Positions 17,575 through 26,703 of a stretch of 56,452 bases of DNA are shown here, in pieces. Positions within the stretch are counted from its first letter, which is position 1. Every line of letters starts with the position of its first letter. This DNA is from Sphingomonadaceae bacterium (GTDB lineage: Bacteria; Pseudomonadota; Alphaproteobacteria; Sphingomonadales; Sphingomonadaceae). The notes under the pieces were generated by a model. It was not told the origin of the DNA. It made no database searches and was given only the letters and a program-made list of their open reading frames with translations. The position numbers and the translations under genes are program-made. The DNA lies in the NCBI GenBank assembly GCA_947476425.1, contig CANJQJ010000017.1:1-56452 (forward strand), written 5' to 3'.

Positions 17575-18798
17575 TCAGGTCAAAATACCATGCATTTTCT
17601 TCCCGGCTGAGATGCGCACGGTTTGCCCGGTCATGGTTATCACATGGAATTCGTCGACAATTTTTTCCGCGTCGACCCGCGCGCCACCCCCCTTGATGAG
17701 GCGCCGTGCTTCGCCCTTTGAACCGCAAAGGCCCAATCCAACCAGCGCATCGACCAGCGCAATGCTTCCGTCGCTGGTCTGCAAGGTGGGCAGCGAAGCG
17801 CCCGAGGTGCCCTCCTCGAAGGTACGTCGTGCCGTCTCCGCGGCTTGTGCGGCGGCTTCCGGTCCACGGCAAAGCGCCGTTGCGGCCGTAGCGAGAATCT
17901 TCTTCGCCTCATTGATTTCCGCACCGTCGAGCGCTTCCAGCCGTGAGATTTCGTCGAGTGGCAGGTCAGTGAACAAGCGGAGAAAACGACCGACATCGCG
18001 ATCGTCGGTATTTCGCCAGAATTGCCAATAATCATAAGCGGGCAGGCTGTCCTCATGCAGCCATACCGCGCCCGACGCAGTCTTGCCCATCTTGCCGCCG
18101 TCGGCCGTCGTGATCAGCGGCGTGGTCAGGCCGAAGAGCTCCTTGCCGTCGACGCGACGGGTGAGATCGATGCCATTGACGATATTGCCCCACTGGTCCG
18201 ATCCCCCCATCTGGAGGCGGCATCGGAAGCGGCGCGACAACTCGAGGAAGTCATAGGCCTGGAGGATCATGTAGTTGAATTCGAGGAAGGAGAGCGGTTG
18301 CTCGCGTTCCAGCCGGATCTTGACCGAGTCGAATGCCAGCATCCGGTTGACGGAGAAATGGCGGCCGAAATCGCGCAGGAACGGTATATATTCAAGCTGG
18401 TCGAGCCACTCCGCATTGTCGATCATGACGGCATCGGAGGGGCCGTCGCCGAAAGTCAGAAAGCGTTCGAATATGCGCTTGATCGAGGCGATATTGCCTT
18501 GGATGGCCGCATCGTCGAGCAATTTGCGGCTCTCGTCCTTGCCTGAAGGATCGCCGACCTTGGTGGTGCCGCCGCCCATCACGACAATCGGCTTGTGTCC
18601 GGTCTGCTGGAGCCGGCGCAGCATCATGATCTGTACCAGGCTGCCGACATGAAGTGACGGCGCGGTCGCGTCGAAGCCGATATATCCCGGGATCGATCCG
18701 GCGACTGCAAGCGCATCGAGGCCCGCCGCATCGGTGAGCTGGTGGATATAGCCGCGCGCGTCGAGCACGCCTAGGAGATCGGAGCGATGTTGTGTCAT
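17575..18798 (-). CDS. tyrS: Tyrosyl-tRNA synthetase
   Basis: Class I aminoacyl-tRNA synthetase charging tRNA-Tyr. At 407 residues it has the Rossmann catalytic domain with the HIGH-type motif as LHVGS (near residue 50). The KMSKS-type loop is KMGKTASG (near 230). The C-terminal S4-like RNA-binding domain is [16 protein letters not shown]. The start is ATG 18798. The frame stays open for 165 more codons upstream, but that part is antisense to anmK and is not part of the gene. It is divergent from anmK with 128 bp between the starts. Confidence 0.95.
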   Translation of the reverse strand: MTQHRSDLLGVLDARGYIHQLTDAAGLDALAVAGSIPGYIGFDATAPSLHVGSLVQIMMLRRLQQTGHKPIVVMGGGTTKVGDPSGKDESRKLLDDAAIQGNIASIKRIFERFLTFGDGPSDAVMIDNAEWLDQLEYIPFLRDFGRHFSVNRMLAFDSVKIRLEREQPLSFLEFNYMILQAYDFLELSRRFRCRLQMGGSDQWGNIVNGIDLTRRVDGKELFGLTTPLITTADGGKMGKTASGAVWLHEDSLPAYDYWQFWRNTDDRDVGRFLRLFTDLPLDEISRLEALDGAEINEAKKILATAATALCRGPEAAAQAAETARRTFEEGTSGASLPTLQTSDGSIALVDALVGLGLCGSKGEARRLIKGGGARVDAEKIVDEFHVITMTGQTVRISAGKKMHGILT

Positions 18799-18926
18799 AA
18801 CGCGGCGGCGCTTAGCACGGCCAATTGGTGCTTGCACAGCCGTTCGTCCCTGGCGCAGTCGAGGGGCACGGCGCAGCGTATCTCGATTTCGCTCGATACG
18901 AACGGGGTTATTGGTTGGTGGGTGAG

Positions 18927-20015
18927 ATGCTTCTTGCAGTCGGATTGATGTCGGGCACGTCGCTCGATGGAATCGATGCCGCTCTGATCGAGACAGATGG
19001 CGAAGGCCATGTCCGACCGCTCGCCTTTCGCTACGAGCCTTGGTCCGACTCCGCGCGACGGACCCTGCGCACCGCGGCGGAACGTGCGCTCCTGCTTGAT
19101 CGACCGAGGCCCACGACTGAAACGCAGATCGCAGAGACTCTGGTGACGCGAGGCCACATCCTCGCGGTGCGCAAGCTCCTTGTCGATGCCGGGCTGAAGC
19201 CTGATGCGATCGACGTCGTCGGGTTTCACGGCCAGACGATTGCGCATCGGCCGGATCGAGGTTGGACCTGGCAGCTCGGCGACGGGGCGGCAATGGCGCA
19301 GGCGCTCGGCATTGTCGTCGTCAACGACTTCCGGTCCGATGACGTGGCAGCGGGCGGGCAGGGCGCGCCACTGCTACCCGTCTACCACCAGGCATTGGCG
19401 GCTGGACTGGAAGGCCCGGTTGCGTTGCTCAATCTCGGTGGCGTCGCCAATATCACCTGGATAGGCGAAGACGGCGCGCTTCTCGCATTCGATACGGGCC
19501 CAGCCAACGCGTTGATCGACGACTGGGTCGCATCGCAAACCGGTGCTTCCTTTGATGCTGACGGCGCGCTCGCTGGGACGGGGCAGGTCGATGAGGCGGT
19601 CCTCAGGTCCATGCTCGATCATCCTTTCTTCGACGCGATGCCGCCCAAATCACTCGATCGGGCGGATTTTACGATCGAGCCGGTGAAGGGCCTCGCTGCT
19701 GCTGATGGCGCAGCAACGCTCACGGCATTCACGGCCTGTGCGGTGATGCGCGGGCTTGAGATGCTGCCGGAAAAGCCAAGGCGGCTGATTGTCGCGGGCG
19801 GCGGTCGCCTCAATCCGACTCTGATGGCGATGATCGGTGATGCTTGCGCCGTCACGCCGGAGCCGATCGAGGCCTTGGCCGGTAACGGAGATGCCACGGA
19901 GGCGGAAGGCTTCGCCTATATGGCGGTAAGGCGGCTGAAGGGCCTGCCGATCAGCTTTCCGGGGACGACCGGGGTACCGCAACCGATGACGGGTGGGGTG
20001 CTGCACCAGCCTTGA
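18927..20015 (+). CDS. anmK: Anhydro-N-acetylmuramic acid kinase
   Basis: Opens and phosphorylates 1,6-anhydro-MurNAc to MurNAc-6-phosphate during recycling of cell-wall peptidoglycan. The N-terminal ATP-binding motif is [15 protein letters not shown], followed by [11 protein letters not shown], the NDFRSDD segment and [10 protein letters not shown], all characteristic of AnmK. Length (362) is normal. ATG 18927 is the first ATG that fits the family N-terminus. The dcw operon 18 kb downstream makes the polymer whose fragments this enzyme salvages, but no other recycling gene lies nearby. Confidence 0.95.
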   Translation: MLLAVGLMSGTSLDGIDAALIETDGEGHVRPLAFRYEPWSDSARRTLRTAAERALLLDRPRPTTETQIAETLVTRGHILAVRKLLVDAGLKPDAIDVVGFHGQTIAHRPDRGWTWQLGDGAAMAQALGIVVVNDFRSDDVAAGGQGAPLLPVYHQALAAGLEGPVALLNLGGVANITWIGEDGALLAFDTGPANALIDDWVASQTGASFDADGALAGTGQVDEAVLRSMLDHPFFDAMPPKSLDRADFTIEPVKGLAAADGAATLTAFTACAVMRGLEMLPEKPRRLIVAGGGRLNPTLMAMIGDACAVTPEPIEALAGNGDATEAEGFAYMAVRRLKGLPISFPGTTGVPQPMTGGVLHQP

Positions 20016-20034
20016 AGCAGGAGGCCCGGAAGGT

Positions 20035-21213
20035 TCAGTTCTTGCGACTCAACGTCCGCATCGCCTCCTCGAGGCCCGCCAGCGTCAATGGATACATGCG
20101 ATCGTTCATCAGTCCGCGAATCAGTTTTCCTGATTGTGAGTAATCCCAATGGCGCTCGGCTTCCGGATTGAGCCACACCGCCGCTGGATAGATTTTTGCC
20201 ATTCGATCCAGCCACACCGCGCCGGGCTCCGGGTTCAGATGCTCCACCGAACCGCCCGGCTGGGTGAGTTCATAGGGACTCATCGCCGCGTCACCGACGA
20301 AGATCAGCTTATAATCATGGCCATATTTGTGAAGGATATCCCAGGTAGGAATGCGCTCGCTGTATCGGCGGCGATTATCTTTCCACACGCTCTCATAGAC
20401 GCAGTTGTGGAAATAGAAGAATTCGAGATGCTTGAATTCGGTTGTCGCCGCCGAAAAAAGCTCTTCACAGATCTTGATATGAGGGTCCATCGATCCCCCG
20501 ACATCGAGGAACAGCAATAGCTTAACCGCATTGTGCCGCTCCGGACGCATGCGGATGTCGAGCCAGCCCTGACGGGCCGTACCGTCGATGGTGCCATCCA
20601 TGTCGAGTTCGTCGGCGGCACCTGTCCGTGCAAAGCGGCGCAGGCGCCGAAGCGCGACCTTGATATTGCGCGTGCCGAGCTCGCGATCCGCGTCGAGATT
20701 GCGAAACTCTCGCTTATCCCAAACCTTGATGGCCCGCTTTTGCTTGCTTTCCCCACCAATGCGAATCCCTTCAGGATTGTATCCCGAGTGGCCGAACGGG
20801 GAGGTGCCTCCTGTGCCGATCCATTTACTGCCGCCTTCGTGGCGCGCTTGCTGTTCTTCGAGCCGCTGCTTGAGCGCAGCCATGATTTCTTCCCAGCTAC
20901 CCAGCGCCTCGATCTTAGCCATCTCTTCTGGAGTGAGATGCTTCTCGGCGACAGCGCGAAGCCACTCCGAAGGGATCTCGGCATTCTGCTCCCCGAGGTT
21001 TGCGATCAGGCCATTGAAGACCTTAGAGAAAACCTGGTCAAACCGATCCAGGAGCGCTTCGTCCTTCACATAGATTGCGCGTGCCAGATAATAGAATTCC
21101 TCGGGGCTGCGCTCGATGATGTCGGCGTCCAGCGCCTCGAGGAGCAACAGATGTTCCTTGAGGGAGGCGGAAATGCCTGCGGCGCGCAGTTCGTCGAGAA
21201 GGTTCAGGAGCAT
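20035..21213 (-). CDS. VWA domain protein, CoxE-like
   Basis: A 392-residue cytoplasmic protein. The N-terminal part is helical (LLDELRAAGISASLKEHLLLLEAL). A von Willebrand A domain lies near residues 225-390, and its metal site reads LFLDVGGSMD, a D-x-G-x-S variant of the usual D-x-S-x-S. This form is normal for the CoxE-like group of VWA proteins. These generally act with a MoxR-type AAA+ ATPase in assembling or activating metalloenzymes. No such ATPase is encoded in the window, and the neighbour upstream is a chemoreceptor gene. The gene is convergent with anmK (19 bp apart). Confidence 0.85.
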   Translation of the reverse strand: MLLNLLDELRAAGISASLKEHLLLLEALDADIIERSPEEFYYLARAIYVKDEALLDRFDQVFSKVFNGLIANLGEQNAEIPSEWLRAVAEKHLTPEEMAKIEALGSWEEIMAALKQRLEEQQARHEGGSKWIGTGGTSPFGHSGYNPEGIRIGGESKQKRAIKVWDKREFRNLDADRELGTRNIKVALRRLRRFARTGAADELDMDGTIDGTARQGWLDIRMRPERHNAVKLLLFLDVGGSMDPHIKICEELFSAATTEFKHLEFFYFHNCVYESVWKDNRRRYSERIPTWDILHKYGHDYKLIFVGDAAMSPYELTQPGGSVEHLNPEPGAVWLDRMAKIYPAAVWLNPEAERHWDYSQSGKLIRGLMNDRMYPLTLAGLEEAMRTLSRKN

Positions 21214-21302
21214 GATGCTTCATCCGATTTTTACGCCTTCAGTGCAATTCTTGTTGCGTTGCGACATAAATTCGTCATTCTGGGTGCGGTGGAGATGTTG
21301 AA

Positions 21303-23123
21303 TTGAAACATGAACCTCTCGCTAACAGGCTGATTTCCAATCTTGGAGAGCAAACCGGAGCGCTTGCATTGCGATGCAGCGAAACGGCTGGATTCGTCGC
21401 GCAGGTCAGTCGTCGGATCGAAGAAGATCATGGTCGGCTTGAGATGCTCAACCAGAGTGTCGACAAGCTTGCCTTCCAACAGAGCCGGGCCAACATAGCC
21501 GCCGACGAAATCAGGCAAGTCGCGCATCATGCCACCACGATCGTCGGGGAAAGCCAATTGGGGGTGTCATCGGCGCTCGGTGAAATCGGAGGCCTGATCG
21601 ATGAGGTCGTCCGGATGGGCGACGAGGTGGCAGGGTTCGCGGATTCGATCGAGCAGGTCGCTACGATATCCGGAAAACTTAACGCGATCAGCCGTCAGAC
21701 CTCGATTCTCGCGATCAACGCGTCGATCGAGGCCGCGCGGGCCGGCGAGGGCGCGAGCGGTTTCGCGGCGGTGGCGGCTGAGGTCAAGCGCCTCGCACGG
21801 GATGCCAGCGAAGCCACCAAGCTGGTGTCGGGCAATATCGCCCAGCTCGAGGATCGCGCGCGGCGGGTGCTCACCGATCTTCATGCCGGCGCCGAGCGTG
21901 GCCGAGCTGCTCGCGAACGTGCTGGGGCCATTTCCGGCGCGTTGGAGGTTATCTCGGAAATGATCGCCCGGTTCGATCGAAGCAGTGCGGCGATCGAGAA
22001 TATTGGGGAGCAGGTCACGCGCAACGTCGATACACTGGGCGAAGGGTTGGATAATTTCGCCCAGACGACCGCCAAGAATCTCGCTCAGCTCGGGGTCGCG
22101 CGCGAACGGCTCGATGAGCTTGAATCGGTCTCCAATCGAATGTTCAACCAGATCGGTCACAGCGGCATCGAAACCGCGGACACGCCCTTCATTCATATGG
22201 CGCTATCTGGCGCGCAGTCCCTGGCCGATCGAATCAAGGCGGCCCTGGAGCGCGGGGAAATCGATGCCGAGGCGCTGTTCGATACCGGCTACGCTGCTAT
22301 CGAGGGCACCGATCCGGTGCAGTTCGTTACGCGCTTCGTACCCTTTGCCGACGCGCACTTGCGTCACATGCTTGATGCTGAAACGGCGCGTGACGAGCGC
22401 ATCGTCGGCTGCTGCCTGGTAGATCGAAACGGCTATCTGCCCACGCATATCAGTTCGCGCAGCCTGCCCCAGCGATCCGGCGATCCTGCTGGGGTTGGTC
22501 CTGCACGGATTTTGGGCCTGCCGTGGTTAAGAAATCGTAAAGATGCCGCGATTGGTGGGTGGGGATATCTAACGCGCTTCCGGCCCCAGCGCTGGATCCA
22601 CGTCGCGCGGCCGGGTAAACCACTCCAGCCTGCCCTGGCCCGCGCGCACGTCCGCCCAACGGTCGACATCGAACCGGATTTCGGCAAGCGCTGCGGTTGG
22701 ATATTTCTCCTCGACAGCATCGCGCGCATCGTCGCCTGCCACGTCGGGAACGAGCATCAACACGAGATCCTCGAAGCCCGGATTATGGCCGACAAGCAGC
22801 AGGCTTTCGGCAGTGTCGGGCGCGTCCTGGATCACTTCGAGCAGCGACTGCGCCGATGCCAGATAGACTCGCTTGTCCCACATTGGCGCCATCGTCTCGC
22901 CATAGCCGATCGCGAAATGCTCGATCGTCTCGACCACGCGAATTGCAGGCGAACCGATAATCAGGTCGAAATGAATGCCGTGATCGCGAAGCCATTTGCC
23001 CATCACTTCGGACGCATGTTTCCCGCGCTTGTTCAGCGGACGATCGAAATCGCGCGAGACTGGATCGTCCCAACCGGATTTGGCATGGCGGAGCAGGGTC
23101 AGCGTCTTCATTTCGGCCACTGA
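21303..23123 (+). CDS. Soluble methyl-accepting chemotaxis protein, C-terminus lost
   Basis: The first 390 or so residues are a cytoplasmic chemoreceptor without membrane segments. A coiled-coil region carries the signalling hairpin (KLNAISRQTSILAINASIEA then ARAGEGASGFAAVAAEVKRL, about residues 120-165). A C-terminal sensory segment ends in CCLVDRNGYLPTHISSRSL. In relatives this segment runs on for roughly 60 residues with a conserved NCRNRR-type stretch. Here similarity stops near 22480. The frame then stays open only because it crosses the sixA-like gene in antisense, so residues after about 398 are probably not native. The start is TTG 21303, 8 nt after GGAG; no ATG fits. Whether the protein is functional is unclear. 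Confidence 0.7.
   Translation: MKHEPLANRLISNLGEQTGALALRCSETAGFVAQVSRRIEEDHGRLEMLNQSVDKLAFQQSRANIAADEIRQVAHHATTIVGESQLGVSSALGEIGGLIDEVVRMGDEVAGFADSIEQVATISGKLNAISRQTSILAINASIEAARAGEGASGFAAVAAEVKRLARDASEATKLVSGNIAQLEDRARRVLTDLHAGAERGRAARERAGAISGALEVISEMIARFDRSSAAIENIGEQVTRNVDTLGEGLDNFAQTTAKNLAQLGVARERLDELESVSNRMFNQIGHSGIETADTPFIHMALSGAQSLADRIKAALERGEIDAEALFDTGYAAIEGTDPVQFVTRFVPFADAHLRHMLDAETARDERIVGCCLVDRNGYLPTHISSRSLPQRSGDPAGVGPARILGLPWLRNRKDAAIGGWGYLTRFRPQRWIHVARPGKPLQPALARAHVRPTVDIEPDFGKRCGWIFLLDSIARIVACHVGNEHQHEILEARIMADKQQAFGSVGRVLDHFEQRLRRCQIDSLVPHWRHRLAIADREMLDRLDHANCRRTDNQVEMNAVIAKPFAHHFGRMFPALVQRTIEIARDWIVPTGFGMAEQGQRLHFGH
22569..23120 (-). CDS. SixA-type histidine phosphatase
   Basis: A 183-residue member of the histidine phosphatase superfamily. 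The catalytic RHAKSGWDD begins at residue 11 (LLRHAKS), SPAIRVVETIE follows, and the second histidine is in LLVGHNPGFEDL near residue 116. SixA in E. coli removes phosphate from the phosphotransferase protein NPr, but alphaproteobacterial relatives are mostly untested, so the substrate is open. GTG 23120 follows GAGG at 5 nt; ATG 23111 is an alternative. The whole gene lies antisense to the open 3' extension of the chemoreceptor frame. Confidence 0.88.
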   Translation of the reverse strand: MAEMKTLTLLRHAKSGWDDPVSRDFDRPLNKRGKHASEVMGKWLRDHGIHFDLIIGSPAIRVVETIEHFAIGYGETMAPMWDKRVYLASAQSLLEVIQDAPDTAESLLLVGHNPGFEDLVLMLVPDVAGDDARDAVEEKYPTAALAEIRFDVDRWADVRAGQGRLEWFTRPRDVDPALGPEAR

Positions 23124-23228
23124 TGCCTCAAAGCCGTGACGGAGGAAAGACAGGATTCTTCCTCCCCGTTATCTGGAGGCTCGCGCGACGTATTGCCCGC
23201 TCACTCCGTCATCCCGGCGCCCCCTCTT

Positions 23229-23322
23229 CGTCATCCCGACGAAAGTCGGGATCCATGGGACCCACAGGTCTCGCGATCGTACGACCACCGTATCGTGGAT
23301 CCCGGCGTCCGCCGGGATGACG
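23229..23322. repeat. 94-bp palindromic dispersed repeat, copy 1
   Basis: The ends are inverted repeats (CGTCATCCCGACGAAAGTCG with CCGGCGTCCGCCGGGATGACG), giving a long hairpin around GGATCC. About 85% of it matches the copy at 32229-32322 in the same orientation; only the loop region differs. An outer pair, CTCCGTCAT (23206-23214) and ATGACGGAG (23333-23341), extends the palindrome at this locus. It lies between sixA-like and helicase genes on the minus strand. Repeats of this wording are widespread in sphingomonads. Frames through it are not genes. Confidence 0.85.
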
Positions 23323-23375
23323 AAAGCAGGAATGACGGAGGCTTCGATGACGATTCAAATGGTCCAACACCAACG

Positions 23376-26111
23376 TCAAACCCCCGAAAACGGCAACCCG
23401 GCACCCTCTCCCGCAAACGCCGTCCCATCGACTTCCCCGCTCTCCCGCGTGTCGCGCGATGCCGCGATTATCCGCGCCGCCTCGTCGAGCGTCACCCGCC
23501 GGATCGGCACGCCTACCGGAAACGCATTGAGCAGGCGCATAGGCAGGGCAGGCGACAGGATCACGAAATGGCCATGGTCGCCGGCGCGGCGGATCAGGCG
23601 CCCAAATCCCTGCGCCAGCCTGGCGCGGACGATGCGGTCGTCGTGCGCTGAGCCGCCGCCCGCTGCGCGACGCGCGGCATGGAGTACGGTCGGCCGCGGC
23701 CATGGCACGCCTTCCATGACGACGAGCCGCAGCGAATGCCCCGGCACGTCGACGCCGTCGCGGAGCGCGTCGGTGCCGAGCAGCGAGGCGTGGTGTTCGT
23801 CGCGGAAGATGTCGATCAACGTGCCCGTGTCGAGCGGATCGACATGCTGCGCGAAAAGCGGCAGCCCATCGCGTGCCAGCCGGTCGGCAATGCGTGCGTG
23901 AACCGCCTTGAGCCGCTGGATCGCGCTGAACAGGCCAAGCGCACCGCCGCCCGCCGCCGCGATCAGCTTGGCATAGGCGCCGGCAAGGCCTGCTATATCG
24001 CCGCGTCGAACGTCGGTGACGATCAGCACTTCGGCCTGGCGGCCATAGTCGAACGGGCTGGGCGCGGCGAAATGCGTTGCGCCATGGTCGAGATGGGCGG
24101 CACCCGTGAGCGCGTCCGCATCGTCCCAGCCCTGCGCGCCGCGCAGCGTTGCCGAAGTTACGATCACGCCATGCGCCGGCTGGAGTACGGTCTCGGCGAG
24201 CGGTCGCGTCGGATCGAGCCAGTGGCGATAGATGCCGATGTCATATTCGCGACCCTCGACTCGATCGACGGCAAGCCAATCGACGAAGTCGGGATCGGCG
24301 GGGCCGCCAAGCCGGCTGAGCAGCGCAATCAGTCCGCCCAACAGGTTGCAGCGCACGCTCAGTCCAGCGATTGCGCCCTCGACGCGGGCGCGGGCAGGGC
24401 CGTCGAGCCAGTCGGGCGCGTCCGCCATCACTGCTTCGAGACGCTGGCCAAGCCGGGTCAGCGGCCGAACCAATGCTTCGAGCGCCTCGATCGCAGGACC
24501 GGCGGCGGCGATCAGGCCGCCGTCGAGCTCGGCCGCTTCGGTTTCGAGGCCATAACCGGCATCCTGCGCGCTGGCGCGGGAATAGACCGTGGCGCGCACC
24601 GCCGCGATGAGCTTTTCGAGCGGCCCCAGCGGCACCCCCTCAGCGATCCGGCCAAGCCATGCATCGGCGGGGAGGTCGCTTGCGGCGGCGGTTGCGGCGA
24701 GGATCGCGTCCTCGCCTTCCGCATCATAGGAGGCCATGTCGGACAGCCGCGCCGCAAGCCCGCGCCGTCGGCCGCGTGCCTTCTTCTCGGGCCCCATGAT
24801 CCAGCGGCGCAGTTCGATCAGCTCCTGCCCGGTCAGCGCGATCGAGAAGGTCGAATCAGCGGCATCGAAAAGATGATGGCCTTCGTCGAACACCAGTCGC
24901 GACAAGGGCTGGTCGCGGCGTTGGGCGAGGATCATCATCAGCGCATGGTTCGCGATCACGAGATCGGCATCCGCCGACGCGCGTGCGGCGCGTTCGATGT
25001 AGCATTTCCGGTAGTGCGGGCAACCCGCATAGACGCACTCGCCGCGCCGGTCGGTCAGCGCCGTCGAGCCTGCCTTGCGGAACAGGGTCGGCAGCCAGCC
25101 GGGCATGTCCCCGCCGATCATGTCGCCGTCGCGGCTATAGGCAGCCCAGCGCGCGGTCAGTTGCGCGAGGATCGCCGCGCGGCCGGTGAACCCGCCTTGC
25201 AGCGCGTCTTCGAGGTTGAGCAGGCAGAGGTAGTTTTCGCGTCCCTTGCGGATCACCACCTTGCGGGCGCGGACGATCGGGTCGGGCCAGATACGCTGCG
25301 TTTCGCGGTCGAGCTGGCGTTGCAGTGCCTTGGTGAAGGTCGAGATCCACACCGTGCCGCCAGCATCCGCCGCCCAGCGCGCTGCGGGGGCGAGATAGCC
25401 AAGCGTCTTGCCGATGCCGGTCCCGGCCTCGGCGAGCAGCATATGGGGTTGGCCGTCCGGCCCGCGCGGCGCAAAGGCGCGCATCGCCGCGATCGCATAG
25501 TCACGCTGTCCGTCGCGAACTTCAGCGCCCTTGCCAAGCATCGCGGCGAGATCCCGTGTGACCGTCGCCTCATCGATGCGGACAGTACGTGGCGGGGTGC
25601 GCTGGCCCTTGTCCTCCCATTCGGGGAGCCGCGAAAACAGCCAGCGCTCGGCCTTGTCGGGCATGGCGAGCCGATCGAGCACCGCCGGCGTCCACGGCCA
25701 ATTCAACCGCGAAAGCGCCTGCGCGGCCGTCCAGGCGCCCTCGCGTTCGGGCCAGTCCGGGGCTTCAAGCCGGTCGAGCAACGCCATTGCAGCGCGTATC
25801 AGGAAGGCGGAGGCCGCAGCGTCGTTCGCTGGCGGCTCGATGCCGAGCGCACGCGCGAAGCCGGCTGGCGTCGGCACGACGAAACGCGCCGGATGGACGA
25901 AGGCGAAAAGTTCGAGGAGGTCGAGCCCGGAGAGCTCGCTCAATCCGAGCCGGGCCGCGACAAGCGGGGCGTTGAGCAGGATCGTCGGGGCATCGGCGGC
26001 GCGCGCAATCGCTTCGCCACGGCCAACCGGCCGCACATCGCCATTGGGCTGCGCGATCCACATGCCGCCATGCGTGGCGTGGAGCGCTGGGTAGGGCAGG
26101 GAGGCGATCAC
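23376..26111 (-). CDS. ATP-dependent helicase, DinG/XPD-like
   Basis: A 911-residue superfamily 2 helicase. Walker A is EAGTGIGKTLGYLAP (about 232-240) and the DEAH-type box is DEGHHLFD. Four cysteines typical of the iron-sulfur domain are in ENYLCLL and CVYAGCPHYRKC, and motif III/IV lies in VIVTSATLRG. The C-terminal motif VI region is GFGRLIRRAGDHG. The first 200 residues are an extension not seen in E. coli DinG. It likely unwinds 5'-to-3' at R-loops or damaged forks, but a distinct alphaproteobacterial role is possible. It starts with GTG 26111, closely preceded by AGGGAAAG. Codon use is very GC-rich, more so than that of its neighbours. Confidence 0.85.
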   Translation of the reverse strand: MIASLPYPALHATHGGMWIAQPNGDVRPVGRGEAIARAADAPTILLNAPLVAARLGLSELSGLDLLELFAFVHPARFVVPTPAGFARALGIEPPANDAAASAFLIRAAMALLDRLEAPDWPEREGAWTAAQALSRLNWPWTPAVLDRLAMPDKAERWLFSRLPEWEDKGQRTPPRTVRIDEATVTRDLAAMLGKGAEVRDGQRDYAIAAMRAFAPRGPDGQPHMLLAEAGTGIGKTLGYLAPAARWAADAGGTVWISTFTKALQRQLDRETQRIWPDPIVRARKVVIRKGRENYLCLLNLEDALQGGFTGRAAILAQLTARWAAYSRDGDMIGGDMPGWLPTLFRKAGSTALTDRRGECVYAGCPHYRKCYIERAARASADADLVIANHALMMILAQRRDQPLSRLVFDEGHHLFDAADSTFSIALTGQELIELRRWIMGPEKKARGRRRGLAARLSDMASYDAEGEDAILAATAAASDLPADAWLGRIAEGVPLGPLEKLIAAVRATVYSRASAQDAGYGLETEAAELDGGLIAAAGPAIEALEALVRPLTRLGQRLEAVMADAPDWLDGPARARVEGAIAGLSVRCNLLGGLIALLSRLGGPADPDFVDWLAVDRVEGREYDIGIYRHWLDPTRPLAETVLQPAHGVIVTSATLRGAQGWDDADALTGAAHLDHGATHFAAPSPFDYGRQAEVLIVTDVRRGDIAGLAGAYAKLIAAAGGGALGLFSAIQRLKAVHARIADRLARDGLPLFAQHVDPLDTGTLIDIFRDEHHASLLGTDALRDGVDVPGHSLRLVVMEGVPWPRPTVLHAARRAAGGGSAHDDRIVRARLAQGFGRLIRRAGDHGHFVILSPALPMRLLNAFPVGVPIRRVTLDEAARIIAASRDTRESGEVDGTAFAGEGAGLPFSGV

Positions 26112-26182
26112 CTTTCCCTGCTAGCGCAGATCCTCGCGCCGGGGAACAAATAGTGTACCCGGATTGCGCCGGATAGCGTGCT

Positions 26183-26545
26183 TCAGGCGGCCCGGCGACC
26201 GAACCCGGCCTGCGGGCGAACCGTGGCCGCGCCGATATAGGCCCGCATCGGCGGAGCCTCGAGCGCGACGCGGGTCTTCGACATGATATCGTGAAGCGGA
26301 CCGCTCGAGATCGGATATTCGAAGCGAACGCCCATGCGATCGACCTCGTCCCACATCACTCGCGCGTAGATGGTCTGGTCGTTGAAATCGATCTGGAATC
26401 GCGTGCCCTGCGGGAAGCTCGCGCCGACAATCTGCGCGCCGCCCGAGGACAAGTCGATGATTCGACCCTCCTTCATCTCAAGCACGGTGACCATCGAGAC
26501 GCTCAGGTCGGTCTCGAAACGCTGTTGTGTGCGATTCTCGTTCAT
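26183..26545 (-). CDS. PilZ domain protein, likely c-di-GMP receptor
   Basis: A 120-residue single-domain PilZ protein. RTQQRFE near the N-terminus gives RxxxR, and DLSSGGAQIVG (about 32-42) gives D-x-S-x-x-G, so the c-di-GMP pocket looks complete. The barrel continues with TIYARVMWDEVDRMGVRFEYP. A basic and alanine-rich tail ends GRRAA. It is co-directional with the helicase gene (71 bp apart) and divergent from lysS. It is the second such protein in the window and not a close copy of the first. Confidence 0.87.
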   Translation of the reverse strand: MNENRTQQRFETDLSVSMVTVLEMKEGRIIDLSSGGAQIVGASFPQGTRFQIDFNDQTIYARVMWDEVDRMGVRFEYPISSGPLHDIMSKTRVALEAPPMRAYIGAATVRPQAGFGRRAA

Positions 26546-26703
26546 GCGTCGCTCCTTCGATGGCGCATATCAACACAAGGCGGTTAACATTCCGAAAATC
26601 ACGTTACGGTTTCCAATCTTAATGCTTTCGTTCCGCGCTCGGCAGGCGGTGGCGACGAAAGGGGCTTAAAGCGCGCGCCGCTTGCCGCTAAGGGGTTCGC
26701 CCT

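Noticed and set aside
17575-19293. A tyrS product extended by 165 residues at the N-terminus
   Set aside because: The extra part is antisense to anmK and bears no similarity to synthetases; ATG 18798 gives the normal length.
22480-22568. A simple frameshift in the chemoreceptor
   Set aside because: I read the other two frames after 22480 and found stop codons within about 20 codons and no conserved continuation, so a deletion fits better than a single-base error.
23679-26153. An 824-codon plus-strand frame across the helicase gene
   Set aside because: Antisense shadow of a very GC-rich gene with clear helicase motifs on the other strand.
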